Shown here: positions 23,605 to 38,247 of the stretch, piece after piece
Layout: every line of letters starts with the position of its first letter
How positions within the stretch are numbered: position 1 is the first letter of the stretch
DNA from: Chamaea fasciata
Lineage: Eukaryota > Chordata > Aves > Passeriformes > Sylviidae
Direction of reading: 5' to 3'
DNA: 64,000 nt
Assembly (NCBI GenBank): GCA_029207755.1
Contig: JARCOQ010000001.1
Location: forward strand, 90,445,637-90,509,636
Notes under the pieces: model-generated
The model's database searches: none
What the model saw: the letters and a program-made list of their open reading frames with translations, nothing else
Told to the model about the DNA's origin: nothing
Made by a program: the position numbers and the translations under genes

Positions 23605-26600
23605 CCTCGAGGTAGCTTTCTTTGTGTATGTGGCACTTATAGGAGAGGAAAAATTAAATCAGACGGAGCAAAATCTCAGCAGATCACCCTTTCATCAACT
23701 CTGCTCCCAGCTTACGAAACGATTAGGAGCAAAAAACTCCATGCGAAAGATTCAGTCTTGTTGTGCTTTGTTTTGTGTGTGTGGATAATTCCCTGCAATA
23801 AATCTTCCTGCACACCATCCCTTTCACTCTCTGATGTTAACAAGAATGAGATCTATGCGTATACCTACACATATTGTCTGTCTTGAGCTGGCAATATCTT
23901 GATAAGAGATTCATTATTATCCACCACTGTCAGAAGCTGATCAGAAACCATCTGCAAGGCAAAACATCATGTATATATTGGGGATTCTTTTTTTTTTTTA
24001 ATTAAATAGAAAAAGTGTCATGAAACTTTCTTCAAAGGTGCCAGGCAGCTGTTTCTTCTGAGGCATGTTGCTCTTTTCTCAGGCAGTGGATCTTTGATAA
24101 GTGTCTCTCAGCACCCTCAGAAGTGTTTTCCAGGTTAGAAGGATGAGAGAGAGGAGATGGCAGTCGTGATGCCACCGGCTGATAAAGCCAGAATGTAGAC
24201 TAAGCCTTCAGATCAATAGGAATGCAGATGGCTGTAACACCAGACTGCCTGGTGTCAGCTTTAATTTCGCTTCCTGTGCCGGCTGCACCCAATTTCCAGC
24301 ACTTGGAGTCAGAGGAAACCTTCCCCTGTTCGCCAGGCACCCGTCACACAAGCAAACAGCTTGTAAACATGGGAAGGGCAGGCAGGAAGGGAAGTATCAA
24401 GGATAACCACAGAACACATGCACTTGTTTTACTCCCTCTTGCCTTCACTCCAGGAGTGCTTTTGCCTTCATGTTCAATTGCTGCTCCTGCCCTGGCACAG
24501 GGCACTGAGCTGCCTGGGTATCAGCTACCTACAGGCTTAGCCCTCTCTCTTCCAATGTTTTATTCAGAAAAAATTTTCATACCAGTGGATCTACTATAAT
24601 TTTTTTTTGGTGGAGCAAGCAAATTTCGGTTTTACTCAGATTTGCAGGGTCTGGCTGTGCTGGCAGCTTGGGAGGGTGTGCTGACTGGTGGCATTGGATG
24701 GCCTGGCCAGGACAGCTGGTGGGGCAGCAGAGTAAAGCAGGCTGGCCTCCACACACAGATGTCTTGTTTTGGTCCTCTCTGCGGGATCAACAACTCCCCC
24801 TCATGCAGTCACAAGTCTTATGTTAAATTTCTGTAACTCCAGTGTTGCATGGAATATCTTGACTTCCTCTATGGTTGCAATGCTGAGCAAAGTCAGTGAT
24901 GAAATTAAAATCCTTGTTTTTCATGTAAGGCCTAAAGAGAGGCTTTGTCTCTGCTCTTCATGAAGTCGTTGGATTTTTAAAACAACAATGTAAGCTAAGA
25001 TTGGGTTATGAAGGAGCTAAATACTGAAATACATTTATAGAAAAGGCAACAAAAATGAAAAGAAGAGAGAAATGTTTCTTTGAGGCCCCAAGTTTTCAGT
25101 TTTCAGAAGTTCACGAAACACTTTATTTAACCATCTTGATTTAATGAGCACCAAGGGATGCCTGCCTGGAAGACATGCAACACTTGAATTTATAATATCA
25201 AACTTAAATCATGAGGAAATGCAAAAAGCAGGAGGAAACCCCCCAGATCATCTTGGTTTAATGCCGGAGATAAATACAACTTGTATGTTTGCATCTCATT
25301 TCTTCCAAATTCTAAGTTTGTGTAGGTGTAAGCATTTTTTAAAATCAATTCTAATCTTGAGACTGATGATCCTGCTTGTAATCAGCCTAATAAAAGTCCA
25401 GCATTCAGGAATCATTCTCCTAGACACTCTGGCATTCTGAACCTGAGTGCAAAATTTGCGGTGTTAGCAAATTTGCTTTTCCTATTGCTCTTGTATTGGA
25501 CTCCTGAAAAATCTTTTGACTTCATATTCATGTATATAAATATATATTCAAATATAGGCACAAATAGCATATATAAAATATTGAACAGCACCTAGAGTAT
25601 TTAAGGTCCCTTCCCAGACTTACTGCATATTTTTTCTGTCTTTTCCAGCATATAAATTTTAATTTGAAAATCAATTTGCATTGCAAGTATATCTGCTGTT
25701 GCATTCTGGATGCATCTGAACTTTAAATAAAAAGTTAAGCCCAAAGATTGAGGTGGCTAATATGACACAAGCATTCGATAGTGGTGAAATAAAACCATGG
25801 GGTGATAGGTAAGCTGCCTTGCGAGGGTAGTTGGGGTTGGAGGCAGCTGATCGTACAAGAAGCTGATCCCTCTTGTACACTGTTCTAGGCATCTCAAGAG
25901 ATAAATTTCTCCTTATCCATACTCTTTGAGTCCACAGGCAGACAAGAAACAGCAGAAAGAGAAATGTTAAATTGTCTCATTTACTCAAATGGCTTTTAAA
26001 ATTTGAAGCATAATTACAGGTCAATATCTTTAACTGTTTCATTGCTCATCATTTTACTAGGAGCTTTCAACAGATACGCTTTTATCCATTTTGGCCCATT
26101 TCCCCAAAACTGCTTACTTTTCCAGCTTTGAGCCATAGAACTTGGACAGAGTAATTCTTGCCAACAGTTTCTGATTTAGTAAATTGAAGCATTTGCAGTT
26201 GCTAATTAAAAATATTAAGGAGTAGTTGTCTCTGCCATGACCATAAATTGTCAGTATAGCACAGGCTGTTTGATTTTTGTGGGCACTCTATAAAACCTGG
26301 TCCAGCAGGAGCAAGGGTAATTTGATTTAATAAGCTAATAAATATGTTTGAAATATGCTTCCTGCAGGTTATAAAAACAGAGGGGTTGAGCCACAACACA
26401 GGAAAAGGAAAAAATATGCACATTAAAAAAATACAGATTTGGGAAAGAAATCCCTACTGACACGACTGGAATTCACTGGGAATTTCTATAAGTTAGAACA
26501 ACATTTTCCCTTTTACCTCGTGACAAAGTACTTTCTGCAGTAAGGTCCAGGGATAAGTTATCCTCTAAGACAGCAGATAATAAGCTGTACGGCTTCCTTT

Positions 26601-29600
26601 ACTGAATGAGCAGAGAAGGGAGCAAAACAAATTGTATAGCTTTCCTTGTTGATTAATTTGACACTAATTTTATGTTGCCTCTAAACTGATGATTTCAGTA
26701 GGCTGGCAAATAGATATAGAAATAAATTAAAATCCATTGTGGAGCGATGCCAAAGTCAGAAGTGGAAGTTAGAAATTTTGGCAGCTAAAGGCGTCTCATC
26801 TGTCTTCTAGGACCAGAGACAAAATGAGAGACATGCAACCACAAATTCCCAAGTCATAGAAGATGGGTGCTTCTCTTAAAATAACAGGCAGTGACATCAT
26901 TAACAATGTTGACATTTAAATTGACATAATTTAGTTTTTGAAGTTAATAACCCATCTGTGCAAATAACATGGGCAATGCTTACCCCTGACACTGTGGTTC
27001 CATCCAAAGTGCAGGCTTATGCTCAGCTCACACTTGGAGCCCTGCTTTGGATATATGGAGTCCTTTAATTTCATCTCATAAAACCTGAGGAGCCGAAGGG
27101 TGCTTCAACTGCTTGGTTGGGATCCAAAGCAAATTCTTGGGTAAGAATATGGTACAATATAAATAAGAGCCTGGGGATGCATCCCCCGTAAGGAGCATTT
27201 GGGTCTGGCTTTGGAAGGGTTCAGTTCTCCTGGTCTCTTTCCTCCTCTTACATATCTTTATGGAGCCTTGTGCTCTTCCAAGCACAGGTCAAAACTGTGG
27301 TGCTCAGGCATCCAAACAATAGCATTAGCAAAATCTGGAAGTTATTTGGTCAGAATCCTGCTGGACATGTTTTGTTTGTATTTGCGTAAAGTTACTCGGT
27401 CAAAGTTACTGCTTTTGGAGAAGGACACAATTAACAATGACAGCATCATTTGGCACCAAGCTGTACCTTGAAATGTCTCTAACAGAGTCATTTTTTGGAG
27501 CAAACATGTCTGAAGTAAGAGCAGTGCTCTTGGCTGTCTCCATCTGACTGTGAGTCTGCCTGTCAGAAGGGGCAGACGTGCTGTATTACTGATAGAACAG
27601 GGAAGGGAAAGGAAAAGAAGCCTCATGACTCCTAATAATAACTTAAAAATATTTATTTTAACAGTTTTAAATTGAACTTTCCTACTTCTACATTTATTCT
27701 ATATTTAGAAATGAAGTGTTTATTTTTTATTTTGAAGTCACAATTTTTCTTGGAAAGTAAGCACTTTAAAAATAAGACAAAAATTGTAGCAGAATTTGTT
27801 TAGGTTTAAGTGAAATGATTGCAGTCAAATGAATAGAACACCTTTTCATTAACAAAAAGTTCAATCTTAGCTATGTCTTCACTACATTTTCAGCATCCCA
27901 TCTGAGTTTAAAAATATGTTCTTTACTGAGCTCTGCCAGTACCCTTTTCTGCATCCCATCGGGCAAAATAGATGTGAGATCCTAGTGTGCATCACAACTA
28001 CTTTTAGAAATTCTCTCCCTATATTAAACTATCAGGAAAAACCATTCAAGCAGCTGTCTTATTTAAATAGGAACTGCTATTTATCTGAATGTTGGAGCTC
28101 TGTTTTAGACTGGTGCAGGTAGTTTTGGTGCAGTTTTCATTCTACTGCCAACTGTTCACACTGATTCCAGAATGCCACATCATCTTGATCTGATTTGAAA
28201 TTTTATATGAAAAAAATGTAAATATTTGCCAGTAAGGTTCATGAATGAAATTTTGAAATCTGCCTGATTTGGTGAATAGTTTATGACTAGCTGATTTGCA
28301 GGAAAGTTTTGTATGCATACCTGTGTTAACACTCCTTTTCAGAGGAAACATGTCTATTGCAAGCTGGATCAAGTTTGGGAGATTGCACCTCCGGTAATAA
28401 TGGTATTAATAAGAGATATTCTCAATATTCCCTGCATCTAGGAAATTGCAAGATTAGTGACCACAAGTGCAGAAAATGAGTGTGAAATAATTTCACTTTC
28501 TGTGGGTTTAGTTTAACTGGAAACAGAGCTGAAATGCAACTGCTCTGCATGCATCTATTTCAAGCATTGCTTTACTCGATGAAGACATGCTATTATGTGA
28601 AATGCTCCATTAGAAATTAGTTAATAGATTTTACAAGGCTAAAGGCATTGCTTAATTCTGAAATGTTTTACAACATGGTCTGTCAAAAGGGTCTGCTTTT
28701 ATGTCATTCTTTGGGGAGGCTTTTTTGTATCAAATTAATATTTTCATTTGCTCAGGGTGTGGGCACATTTTTTTTGCGAAACTCAGTGTCTGTGTGATGA
28801 CAGAATTTATTTCATTCTTTATAATTGCCACATATTGAAGCATTTTATTTCAATTCAGTAGACTATTTTTGTTTCCATAAATTATCCAGACTGTTTCTCA
28901 TTTAAATGGTGAGATGGATGCCTCTGGTGTTAAGGAAGATAAAAAGGGAAGGAAAGATATATTTGAGATTACCTTCAGTGTCATGCAAGTTATTACCTAG
29001 CAGTCTGAGACGAGTTTGCAAAAGTGTCTGATAAATATGTTTAGAACAAGCCTGAACTGGAACTAGCAGGGCAGAGAGTGAAGTTGCACATCCCGCTTTC
29101 AATTTTACCCATTTTCTCAAAATGCAGATGAATCACTTAGGACAGAAATCCATCCTTTCCTAATAACTTTCTTAGTTTAATTTATGTTAATCAACAAAAG
29201 GCACTGTACTGCTATTTCTGAGTAACTTTTAATGTCCTTGATCACATCTCGGTGTATTATTGGACTTGCTCCATGTTTTGGGTACAAGCTGATGAAACTT
29301 CTGCCTTCGCCCACACCATTGTGAACAGACACACACCCACAATAAATGTCACCCACATTAGGTGATCTGGCAAGTGGCAATAGAGAAAAATAAAGTCTGC
29401 ACTTTTGTTTTGATGGCATACATGGGTGAGGGACTGGGGAGGTCTCTCTTTGAGAGGACCTAAGTGATGTGAGAAGGAAAGGAAGGTTTGCATGACATTT
29501 TTGATGTCGTTCTTCAGTAGAGGGTAGTGCAGGAAGGTTGCAGCCAGAATGCTCTGAACCTGCCCTTCAGTACCCGAGGCCATGTCCCATACCACCTGTT

Positions 29601-32600
29601 CAGAGAGGGCTATTGTGGAAACCAAAATTAGTGTTCCTCCTGAGAAATGAAAGGCAGCATTGACAGGGTCAGGAACTACCAACAGATTGGAGATAGGCAT
29701 AAATGGGTGTTAAATGGGAAGTTTTCCCCTTCTTCTGAATTCTGGTACTAACCTAATGATTCCAGGTACTAGAACATTTGGCCAGTTCTGAAGGAAAGTT
29801 ACTTTTACAATTAGAAAGCAAAACAGAAAACTTCTGAAGCATCTCCAGTGTGGGTTGCATTAAGTGAATGGTTTAAAATCCAGAGCACTCTTGAGTTTTA
29901 AGTTCTTACTAGCAAGATAATGCCTTTCTAAACTTTGGCTGTAACTCTTTGGTCTTGTTCTTTCTGAAATCCAATCCCAGGTGCAAACATATTGCCTGCT
30001 ATTTCTTTCCTCAAAGGTGTTGGCATTTGCTTCTTTGAAGGAAAGAGGAAGACCACTTTTCCCTTAATTAAAGGAAAAGGTTTAATCACTCAGCAGCTCT
30101 ATGTGGTTGAATGTCAGTGTAATTTAACCTGAAAGTATTTGTGAAACCCAGCTCTTCCATCCTGCTGAGGTGTAGCTGCTGTCTGGAAGATTCTTTACTG
30201 GGTTTTTCAGACACAAGAGCTGCATTGTGAATAGGAGGAGGTAATCTTACCAGTCAGGTAAAAGGAACATACTTTAGGGAGACAGGCACGCCTGGTGGTA
30301 CCTGGGCCAAACTGCGTCGACCACCACCTAAATTAACTGTAAAAATTTAGTGTTTGTACATATGCAATGAAAATCGTTTATTCTTCATTTGTTAAAGGGC
30401 CATTGCCAAGACTGGTAGGCCTAAAATTAGCTCCCCAGCTGTGTTTTGCTTTGCAGGCACGTGCATGTCTGTTCTGTTCCTGGAAGCAGCTGGGTGTTGA
30501 AATCCACAAGAAACCTGCTCTGTGTGAAATGCAAAAAGAATATGTGATTTTTCAAGATTCCCTCCCTTTTGTTTGTTTTTTCTTACTTCTCCCACCTCAT
30601 TATGATGACGGCCTTTTCTGGCTGGAGACCAGAATTCTCTTCAAAGTTTCTGAGTGTTACTTTTGCTTAGGAGGTGAGAGTCTGAATTTGCTGAGGCCAA
30701 TTTTTTCACCTATCAGTCCAACATGCCAGCTACAGGATGTAAACTGCACAGCCTCCTCAGAGCATGCTTGGCATTAATTTCCAGCTTGGAATCATGCTTC
30801 TCCTTGGCAAATTCATACCAGCATCTTCCAACTGAATGCCTAGTTTGATACTGAGAAGGGAACATACAACTGGAAGAAGGAGGAACTTGGATTTTATGGT
30901 TACAGAGGAACATTTCCAGAAAGCTATTTTTGTCTAGCCTACAGCCTTTCCTCAGTGACAAGACAAATAGATTTCTTAGACTCAGGAGGGCTGTTTTTTA
31001 GTGGCATTTTTAGATGACTGCAAACTAATTCTTGGCTTCTGAATTTTCACTCCATAATGCTTGAGTTGTTATGCTTTTAGTCATATTTAGAAACAAGCAA
31101 TTCTCTTTTCAGTGTGGAAATATGATTTCTACATACCCTAAACAGTGTCCCAGTAGTGTCTGTGTCTCCTGGGTGAGACTTCCTTCATACATGCACATTA
31201 CTGAGGCTGAGGGCAGGTGGAGGGCAGTATCTGAGAGGGATGGATGAAATCTATCATCCCACTGTCACCTTGTGACGTATTTTCAATTCTTTGTATTTCA
31301 GAAGGCACTTGGAAATTATCTCGAGCCTCAAAGTGTTATTTAAGACCCCAAGGCTCTCCTTGGGGCTAGTGTGAAGAGTTTTTCTTCTTTCTTCATTCCT
31401 CTCTAATGATAATATCTGTGAAGTATCTAAGGCATAGAAAGAAACGTGGTCTTCCTCTTCCCATCAAAGGCATAGAAGGAAAAGAATTTTTCTTTTAATG
31501 GTAGAAGTTATTCCGACTTTGTTCATAACAGAGGTGGGCCAGGCATGGCTGTCACTGGACTTTGTAAAATTAAGTATGATCCAGACTTTGACTGCTAACA
31601 GAACTAGTGAAAAGCTAGACAGCTAGAGGTGGGTTTTCCATTGATCTATTTGCCCCTTGTGTTGTCAAATAGGATACAAACTGCACCCCTGACAAAATCT
31701 TTTGGCAACTGAAATGCTGCAACTGCGAAGTTCAGTTGCAACTTAATGGAAGAGAATAAACATTGCACACCTGTAGCCAAAGTTCATGGGACGGTTTTTT
31801 CCTATACTACTACTGAGTTCACTAAAAGCTTATCATCTGTTTGCTTAGCTGCTCGTTCAATTTAGAATAATATTTAACTCTCACAGAATCTAAACACTGA
31901 TGAAACTTTAACTTGAAAATCAACAATTCCTATTGCTTCCAGGAAGAAATGGAGGAAGATGGCCATCATACACTGCTCTTCATGAGAGTTACCAATAAAT
32001 ATCTTTTATGAAAGGCTTGATAAAGTATCTGCTATTAACATTGTCAATATGGAGAAAGTTAAGTCAAAGAAATGGTAAATAGCTTGCTCAGATCATCAGG
32101 CTATGCCTCTCCAGTATTGTAGAGTATCAACTGCTAAATCAAAACCACAGGAGCTCTATGGCAAAAATTGATGAACTGGGGTTTGTGTTTGATCCTGGCT
32201 TAAATTTACTGAAAAGATCCTGAAGGGGGTAATTTTCAACTGGACTTCGTGTAATCTCTGCTATATTTAGGAATTTTAACAAATGTTGTTGCAGAGCTAG
32301 AAGCTCCAAGTCAGAAAGCTGTTTGAGAAGTGACTGGTGTCCCTTTGCCTGGTCTATGACAATCCATACTGGGTCTGCATGAAAATAAAAGACCTCACAG
32401 AAAAAGGGTTTTATGTAGAAAGTTTGAATTGTGAGCACCTGAAATTATGTGATTGATCATATTATTTTTGTGCAGACGCCAGTGAGGTTTGTGGCTGTTC
32501 ATGGCCTGAAGACTCGGAAGGAAGCAGAGAGCAGTGGTGATAACTCTGGGACTGCTCCTCTCTGCCAGAAGCTTCCCTGTACCCCAGGACAGCAGACAGG

Positions 32601-33000
32601 TAGCTTCTGAAAGGTGATCCTACAGGCAAATATCCCCTTTGCGTGAACATGTGACCACTTCCAGTACAGATGAGTGGTCTGACAAGCTGACAAGAAAGGG
32701 CTTTTTGCGAGAGGTGTCCCCTGAAAAGCTGAAAGCAGTGGGCAAGGGAAAGCTGAGACTAGGCAAGCAACAAGCTCCTGGATATAGTAAATGCCTTCTC
32801 TGTCCCCTTTCTAGGGTTTTTATCTTTTCTGTGGTATGCTGTCAAGACCTAGTCACTTCCTCAAAAACCAGATCTAGCGTCGCTGACTAGCAAGCATCCC
32901 ACATTAGCCATTCTTGGGGACTGAAATCTTGCAGTGCTCAGTGTTGTTAGCTCTGACCAAGGCAAAGGACTCCTGCTCTACAGCCCTGCTGCAGGAGGTG
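23605..33000. other. Unique AT-rich non-coding DNA
   Basis: No gene, RNA or transposon is recognised. A 125-codon frame (24222-24599, plus) and a 147-codon frame (29257-29700, minus) are the longest; neither shows a domain. The segment 28480-28900 is AT-rich and complex and might be conserved, but I see no specific signal. Confidence 0.5.
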
Positions 33001-36000
33001 AACTCATTTCAGTATGGATGTAGTTTCAAGAAAATAAATGCAGTTGAGGTTGAGAAGCAAAAGAGTAGTTGTTGCTTATTCTAATTTTAATGCAGTAACA
33101 TCAAGCTCCTAGGCTTCCCTTGCCCTTTTAGTACTCATCAGTTGAAGTTTGATTAGCCCTTAATTAATGAGCTGGAGCTGAGGATGATGAATTGTCATCC
33201 CCAGATATTGACAGGGATGGTGGGAATCTCTGCTGGCCTGCCATAATTTGTTGCCCTTGTTCAGGACCTCATTTTGTCCAATCACACTGTGCAGTAGTGG
33301 GACCAGGACATATGGGTTTGGATGCCCTATTTTGCACTTGAAGGTACTTTTGTCGATCTGGTGTGCCACAGGTGTCACATGGAAAAGTCAGAGCAGCAGG
33401 CAGCACGATTTTCAACCTTGGCTGATCCGTCTCCTGTTGTGCCAGGTCAGGTTGGCATTGCCCATAACCAACTTTTCTCCACCCTACCTTGAGCTAATGG
33501 CAAAGAAAAAGATGTTCCTCTGGGGAACACCCTCTCCCAGAAGCCTGTATATCAAACCATCACTGTTATGTACCAGGCAAGGGGAGAGGGGCCACTGACA
33601 TGGCAAAGATCTTTGTCTGAAAGGGAAAATGATAACCCATTTTGGGTATTCTTGCTGAAGGAAGATTGCATTCCATTTTGAGGTGGGCTACAGGGGAGAG
33701 AAGGTGGCTAAGTGAGCTTGTTCCATCCAGGGTTGGGAATCATCTGCAGCCACCACAGAATGAGACCAGGAAGTATTTTCTGACCTCAGGTGTTCCCTTC
33801 CTTGACACAGCAACCCTCAGAGCGGGAGGAGGGGCTAGAGGCAAGTGAGACTGGTAAGAGACCAGCACTTCTTCACTGGGACCTCCTTCACCTCAACAAC
33901 TATGACAACAAATCCTGCTCTCTATGTATCTCCACACCTTCCAGAGTTTTGAAGGGACACTTGTGGTTGCCTTGTATTTTAATATGCCCCTTTAAGTCAC
34001 AACTGTATTTTACACTGTATTCAGCAGATAAACAGCCAATGTAATGCTTAGGGCCTTCATGGCAGTGCTTCAAGCTGCTATGGTTCTTGGGCTGCCAGAA
34101 GGTCTCTGAGCAGAAGACACACAAAGATAAAATAAGAAATCAGAGCAAGAGGTGCAAGGAAGACATTTTATTTCTTTTAAATGAACTCATGTACAATTTC
34201 ACAGCATGGCAAGGAGGAATCAAGGCTTTTGCATAAAATCATCATCCAAGGATGTCTCCTAATCTCTGATCTACTCAGTCCTCATGATCAAACAAATAAA
34301 CTGAAGCCGTCACAGGTGATGGCTGTCATTTGACTTGGTCTGCTCCAAGCTCAACCTGCTCCAGTTCAACACCATCTGCTTCCTCTGCCCTTGCAAACAG
34401 CCTGCAGGACACAGCAAGGTCTTTACCAGGAAAGGTGGGCTTGATGCTCATCTGAGGGTGAGGACCTGTGCTTTCCCACTGCTCAGGTACATGAACTGCT
34501 CGTGTGTTCTGTGGCCAAGCAGCAACTGCTTGGGTGGCAAGCACCGCAGATGGTTGGCATTGATAGCAAATGGCTTTGAGAGAGAGCATTCAGCAAGTGC
34601 TGCTCACCCAAGAATAGCAGTGGCAGGGTAGTTCTGCTGTCTCATACCGGGCCAGCTCCAGAGGGTCCTGGCCAGCTCAGCCAACATCTATCAGACCTGC
34701 ATGCCCCACACCACACTGGCTCTGACACCTGTGGTTATCCTCTGAAAGGCCCCAGAGATCTGATCCAAGGCTTCCTGTTGGTTACGTACCGCTCCTCACT
34801 AGGGGAGGAGAAGGTGGGGAAATGTTTTCCATCCATTGTGGTGACACACCAGGGGAACCAATGGAAACAAAGACTTCTCTGACCTCTTGAATCCCACTGG
34901 GGAAGGACTGCATGTGCCAAACAGCTCCCTAGCCATCCCACATGAGACTGACTTCCTAATCCTAAACTCATTATTTGCAACTCAGGGGTGGAAATGCGTG
35001 GTTGTCAGCTCCCAAATGACTGGTTCAGCCCACTCAGGACTCTCTGATCCTCTTGAGGTGGATTGCATCTTCCGCCCCACAAAAGAAGTGAGCTCACCAT
35101 GGATCAGGCTGAGTATCTCTCCCTCCCCTGGCAGTCCTCCCAGATTACAGCATGACCCTCAGCTATGAGTCACGTCTTTTCTCACAAACCCAGACGCTGT
35201 ACAGAGCAGGCAGTTGCTCATCTGCGCCAATGCTGAGAATTTACTGCGGCAAAGTGAGTTTGGCCTGCAGTGATTCCTTCTCTGCATGTGACCTTCCTGA
35301 CTTTTGCTGGTCCTCCTATACAGAGCATCTTTGTGCAACTGCTTCCCCAAGCATGGGCTAGCAGCAGTGCATGGGAGAAGGGAGGGAAAACCTTGTGGTG
35401 CTCTTGCAGTGCCAAGGAACAAGTGATAGCCAGGTGCAGACCATGCAGTAGGGCTTTCTGTAGATTCATTTCTGGAGACAATGCCTGGCAGTTTGCCCCA
35501 GCCCTGCTGGCTGTAATCAATACTTTATATTGGGCACTGGTGTTGTTGGTGTAGTGCTCCTTCCATGCATCACTGGAGTAGGGTCAGCACAACCAGTGAC
35601 CACTGTGCCTGATCATCCTGGCAGAGCCCAGTGGCGAGGATCAAGGCTAGAGGGGAAGACATGTAGGCTGTTGAGTGGGTTGCCAGCTTTGTACCCTCCA
35701 TCAGACCTGTGCGTGCACTCTGAGCCTGCTGGTTCCCACTTGCAAGCTAGAGAATCTAACTTTGAGAGCAACACCAGTACTGCCTTCAGTATCAGTTTTG
35801 CTGTGTCAATCCAAATATCTGCTCCAGGACTGGAGGTGTGAGCAGTGCCTGGGCTATCCCAGGTGCAGGCAGGGTGTCAGGGGCACCAGGCAGCCACAGG
35901 GCTGACCCAGCTCCTGCCGCCTCTGCTGGCCACGATGCACAACCAGAGAAGTGAATCAGCAGCACTGCGATGCACAGTCATGAGAGAGCTGACTTCTCCT

Positions 36001-38247
36001 GGGAGGGCTGTGAGGATGCTGGGTTTGAGGAAAGGCAACTTCAAAGTCCCACTCCTGCTCTCTGCTTGTTTCCACACCTGTGTGCCTCCAGCACTTTCAC
36101 AGGAGGAAGAACTCGCCCAAAACTCTGTGGTTTGCTTTGGTTTGTTTGTTTCCTCTCTTCTAGAGCTGCGTTCCTCCTATGTCGTCTGGTTCAGCATTTT
36201 GCCAGCTTGGCTAAGTATCTTGTAAGGAAATCATTTATAATAAAGCTAGTATGCTGGGGTTTATCATTTATAAGTGTGGGTCAGGGTTTAGTTCACTGTG
36301 TTAAACTCTCCATGCTGCATGTGATTTTTCAAGCTTTGTCAGGAACAAAAAGTTCTGGGGATGTGCAAAGCATGACTGCATGGTTTCCATGGAGACTCTG
36401 CTAGTTAGGCTGTGGAAATCCTGAAAAGGCCAGAGGATGACTGACAATACAAGGTCTTAGCGGCTGATCTGAAGAGCCAGACTGAATTAATGAGATTTTT
36501 CACAGAGAGTTATTAGCAAGGCTAGCACGGTATGGCACTTAGGCCTCTTTCGTTTTCTCAGCTGCAGTCTTGGAAAACAGAAATGGAAATATCTAATTGC
36601 TGTTTTTTAAGCCCTTTTAAGATTATTTAAACCTATAACATTTTAAGGATGTAATGAAAAGCAGGTTTGTTTGCTTTTTTATCATTTGGATACTGTTATT
36701 ACTGTGTTTTTTGGTGGCAGTTGCCCTTTATCTGTACAGAGATGGAAAATTCAATAATACTTATTACATTGAGCAGTTAATTCCCACATACTGTGAACAC
36801 ATTACTGTTCAAAGTAAGTTATCTCAAGTTCCATTTAGAGCCAAGCACAAGATACCATGGCTTTATATCTCCTAGGGCCGTATTAATTATTTATTACTGA
36901 CTGCTAATACAAATTGTTAACTCTGGCTAGTAATAGTTTGCTCATTTATCCATCACTTACTGCTTCTTCCCCGTGTTTCTGCCTACCCCCTTTCAGCAGT
37001 CTGTTCAGGCTATGAATGCATGTATATTTTTGGAGCCAATTAAAACAACACCAAAACTATTATCAGTCTGAGATGCTGAGTTTTGATCCAGACCCGACTG
37101 CCCTAAAACTTTTGCAATGTCTGAACTGCAGGATTTCACTGGACCATTAACAGGTAGATGGTCAAGAGTCATAGGGAGATGTCAATTCTTTGCCAGTGAA
37201 CTAAATGGATGTATCTGTCTGTCTCTGGTAGGAGTAGCTTCTTTGCTTGTTTCATTTTCAACCAATACAACAAAAAAGTGTTTGAACACTTTCCTCCTTT
37301 CCCTGGAAAATGCTTTATCTGCTGAAATCAGCACAGCTGGTACAGCAAAGCAGCATGTTGGGGACTGCTATTTCTTGTTGGTTTGCACAAGTGCACATGC
37401 CCATATGTTTCTGGGAGATGTAAAATCATAATGTTGCTGCTGAGTAATCCACAACAAAAGCACATGCGGGCTGCATTCCTTGGATTCCTGTACAGTAGGC
37501 TAATCCACTTAATCTCACAGTTCGTTTCTCTGGCTGGAATTTCACAGTCCCTTTTGGTTTACTGGTTTGTAAATCTCTGATTAAGTGCCTGGGGGAGGGG
37601 AGGGGTAGAGGATATCATCTCTGAAGCCCCCTCTTTCCTCTCAAATGGTTTTGTGGGAAGGAAATGTGTAAGTTGAAGTGGGGGTTAGCTGGTCTTATTT
37701 GGCCATCATTTTGTCATCATCTTATGATTCTTAAAAATATTTGTTCGGTAGTTTTCTCTGTTCTCAGCTGTTTAGTGCATGGGCAATGTCTTTTTTTGCC
37801 GCATGGCAACATTTCCCCTCCCCAAGCTTCACTTTTTTTTTTTTTAACTATTCTTTTTTTCCTTTTCTAGTTGTGTTTTTTAAAACAAAGACACTGACCA
37901 AGATGTGTGGAAGTTTTCTATTAGTACACCAATAGTTATAGACAAACACTGAACACAGGAGCTAGATGTTGGCTGTGAAGCAAATTCCCAGAAACCTGCT
38001 GTTTAGGAGGAGGCATACATAGGAAGACAAGATAAATCCCTAGCTAAGCAGACAGATAAATGGGAGAGCTTGGCCTCAGAAGGTGGTCAACTGATACAAA
38101 TATCAATTTAGGACCTGCCCTTGAAATATAAAGGTATAAGTAAATAATAGAGGTAGCTCACCTGACTTAACGATTCATAAAGGATGGGAAATTAAACACC
38201 GAGCTCCCAAAATAAACTCTTCATTTAAAAGAATAAGTTACCACAGC
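33001..38247. other. GC-richer non-coding DNA, ORF-dense
   Basis: From about 33.2 to 36.4 kb the GC content rises and overlapping frames of 60-144 codons appear on both strands. None carries a recognised domain and no strand dominates, which fits a local loss of stop codons rather than a gene. An old pseudogene cannot be excluded. After 36.4 kb the sequence returns to AT-rich unique DNA. Confidence 0.45.

Noticed and set aside
23500..23886. 128-codon plus-strand frame with a Phe/Ile/Leu/Tyr-rich segment
   Set aside because: The open frame is held open by the TTTTA satellite, and the apparent membrane segment is an artefact of the repeat.
29257..29700. 147-codon minus-strand frame with a protein-like N-terminal half
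   Set aside because: I could not tie it to any family. It lacks splice or polyadenylation context and overlaps another frame on the same strand, so chance is likelier.
33248..36404. Cluster of overlapping frames considered as a multi-exon gene or pseudogene
   Set aside because: Frames occur on both strands at equal density, with no shared domain, consistent splice sites or recognisable homology.
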